Shown: positions 61,901-64,000 of the stretch, in pieces
Numbering within the stretch: the stretch's first letter is position 1
How the letters are laid out: each line of letters begins with the position of its first letter
Assembly: GCA_013399695.1 (NCBI GenBank)
Contig: VXAU01003504.1
Span: 684,736 to 748,735 of the forward strand
From: Formicarius rufipectus
Lineage: Eukaryota > Chordata > Aves > Passeriformes > Formicariidae
Direction of reading: 5' to 3'
DNA length: 64,000 bases
Notes under the pieces: model-generated
Told to the model about the DNA's origin: nothing
Seen by the model: the letters and a program-made list of their open reading frames with translations, nothing else
Databases searched by the model: none
Program-made: the position numbers and the translations under genes

Positions 61901-63787
61901 AAAATAACTCCTCCTGTAAGCACCAAGAAGAATGGTTCGGAATAGTAAACATTACAGTCAAGTAAACATTACATCTTCTACCCTCCTAAGGCGATGCTGA
62001 AAATGGGAGGGGGGAAGAAAAAGGAAGCAATAACAGGGGGGTTATAGTTTACATGCTGAGAAAATGCATGCTGCAACACCAGACATGGCAGAGCTGGCAA
62101 CTGAAGTGTGTTCAGATTAGCAAGCTACATAATAGTGGTGTCTCACTAAATTAAAATAAATAAAGGCTAGGGTTTTTGCTTAGCTGTTCCAGGCAAACAT
62201 TGATTCAGATGATAATTTTCTCATGCAAGCCCAACTGTAACACAGCAGACATTCCTTCCCTCCCGAAATTCTTCTGTGCAAAGCTATTAACACATTTTCA
62301 CCTGGCTCAACGACCAACAGAATTATTCCTAGTAAGCACAGTCATGCACTGGAGTGAGAAGTGTAACACTGCTTGGGTGGAAAGCAGCTTGTAAGGACAC
62401 AGTGCTGGTTGGCACTTTTACCTGAGAAGGATGAGCTTCCAGAGTTCCCTCTTCAGTTAGTAGGTGCAGGCACAGCTGCAATCATAAATGGCAGAAAGCA
62501 AGCAGCCTCTCCTGTTAACTCTTCCAAAATCACTTTATCTCAGCTTTCAGATTGAAGCTGTTCTGCCTCAGCCTTGCAGAAGCCTGGACAACTGCAAAGC
62601 ACTCAAGAGTTCAGGACAGCCCACCTATCTGAGGAATCACAAGGCATCTGAGGAGAGGGAAGAATGGCAACTCTCTTCCCTTATTAGAAAATGCAAGAAG
62701 TCATTTATTTCCCACCAGTTAGCAGAAATTGCTTCAAGAATTCCTGGGAGAAATGTTCCTCTTAGCAGAAATGCAGCTGAAGAAGATGCAAAGGCCTCTA
62801 CCCTCCACAACTGAGTGAACTGTTTTTCTGCCCTGGCTTTTCCCTTTTATGAAGATCAAACAGTCTCTTCCTTCTCAAACAGAGAATGCTTTGGGAACTC
62901 CTCTCGAGGTCACAACAGCAACCCCATAGGGACTGCAGTCCCTAGCAGGAGGGTGACAATCTTTAGGGACAACACAAGGTAACACCACCAGGCAGCTTCC
63001 AAGGCACCCACAATTTGCTCATGCAACTCCAGAGATTTTACCCTCTAGTGGCACGAATTTCTCCCCCACAAGCCTATAGATCACATTTTGATCAAAAGGT
63101 TTCTTACTCAACAGCTTTTCTCTGCTGGCATGAAGAAAAGCAGTGACCAGAAATAACTTCAGGATGGGACTGACACACCGTGTGTGCCATGGCACAGCAG
63201 AGCCCAATAACAATGGTACCATCAGCCTCTTGCCTGAAAACCAGTGAAATGAAACATCACAGCAACCAGAAAAATCTGGTAGAAATACCAGCACGATTCC
63301 TAAGGAAACCATGGATGGAAGAGGGTAAGTGAATGTTATGAAGTGGATACACAGACTTTGGGTGCACCTTTTATGTTGGATATCAAGCTCTTGGTTCCTC
63401 ACAAATTATTTATACAGTCTGATTAATGTTTTACCGTTCACATACCAGGATATTTATTACAGATGGTAACAGCCTCAGTATTTACAGGAAAAGAATTATA
63501 AATCAAATATAAAGTAAAATATTTATAGTCCTCGTGCTGAAATTTTTATTCTTATTTAGCCTAAGTACAGTTTGTTCTGAAGCACAAGAGTGAACCAGGG
63601 ACACTTTAACTCAGCAGCAAATGAACCCGTTCAATAAATGCAATAACTTACTGCCACCAAAAGGAGAACAGTGGGATTGCTCCTGATGTCAAATATTGCC
63701 AGTGGACTAAGACGGTAAATTAAATTTACGTAAGGAGGAGACAAACTCAGTGTTTTAATCAGGATGAAGTAATATTTGAAAAAGTAC

Positions 63788-63803
63788 AAAAAAAAAAAAA
63801 ANN
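63788..63803. other. Poly-A run ending in two unresolved bases
   Basis: A run of 14 A is followed by NN at 63802-63803. The Ns mark an assembly ambiguity at a homopolymer; the true run length is unknown. Confidence 0.9.
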
Positions 63804-64000
63804 GCTGGAGGTGAAAATTTGCAAAAGCTGATCTTCCTCAGTTTCTCAATGTTTTGCAGCCTTACGGGATGGGAGGCTGAGAAGGGTGAAGGTAGGGGAC
63901 AAAAAACAATTGACAGAACAACACTGAAATCACACAGTTCTCCAGGGTCAGCCTTCCTAGGGCTTTGTTCTACTGTCCAGGATATTCCACACAAGATTAA

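Larger units (their letters stand above)
47761..64000 (-). other. COMMD1: Inferred COMMD1 intron 1 (partial)
   Basis: This stretch is upstream of exon 2 in the minus-strand gene. COMMD1 exon 1 normally sits at a GC-rich promoter and encodes the N-terminal helical domain. No GC-rich block and no sequence coding for the LLRSQLYPEV / FRPFLAKMRG region is visible, so exon 1 probably lies beyond 64000. Contents noted separately are an (AAC/AAT) simple repeat, a 198-codon chance-looking ORF, poly-A runs, a 24-bp tandem duplication and a two-N ambiguity. Confidence 0.7.

Noticed and set aside
1..64000. CRISPR arrays, bacterial operons, rRNA genes, CpG-island promoters
   Set aside because: None seen. 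The sequence is vertebrate intronic DNA, with no spaced identical repeats, no rRNA cores and no extended CpG-dense block.

Overview
The window looks like vertebrate, specifically avian, nuclear DNA. It has five fragments of CR1 (the dominant bird LINE) and two solo LTRs of one family. The only recognisable protein-coding exon is COMMD1 exon 2. There are no bacterial-style operons, no CpG-island promoter and no long intact ORF. I infer that almost the whole window is the interior of COMMD1, read on the minus strand.

Layout. Exon 2 of COMMD1 lies at 47479-47760 (minus), with good splice signals on both sides and phase 0 at both ends. Everything to its left (1-47478) should be intron 2, or intron 2 plus sequence beyond exon 3. 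I could not find exon 3 by eye. Everything to its right (47761-64000) should be intron 1; exon 1 is not recognisable and probably lies beyond 64000.

Repeats. Four CR1 pieces lie on the minus strand (1203-1669, 6093-6325, 26776-26977, and 27351-29035 split in two); one short 3' end lies on the plus strand (about 8068-8110). The 27351-29035 CR1 is interrupted by a complete 691-bp solo LTR (27509-28199) flanked by the 5-bp duplication GGATC. A second member of the same LTR family (39858-40135) is flanked by GTCAC. It lacks about 412 bp of the middle, including the TATA box. The two have different target duplications, so they are independent insertions and not the ends of one provirus.

Other points of interest are: a decayed tRNA-like sequence on the minus strand (37838-37920); a short cysteine-rich ORF with a partial defensin-like cysteine spacing (29806-29994) and an AATAAA soon after its stop; a small CpG-rich pocket (30330-30480); several hairpins, a 24-bp tandem duplication and simple repeats; and a two-base N ambiguity next to a poly-A run (63802-63803).

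I see no convincing new multi-gene system. The leads most worth checking are the Met-to-Ile change at a reported copper-ligand position in COMMD1, the internally deleted LTR subtype with its conserved terminal palindrome, the tRNA-like element, and the cysteine-rich ORF.
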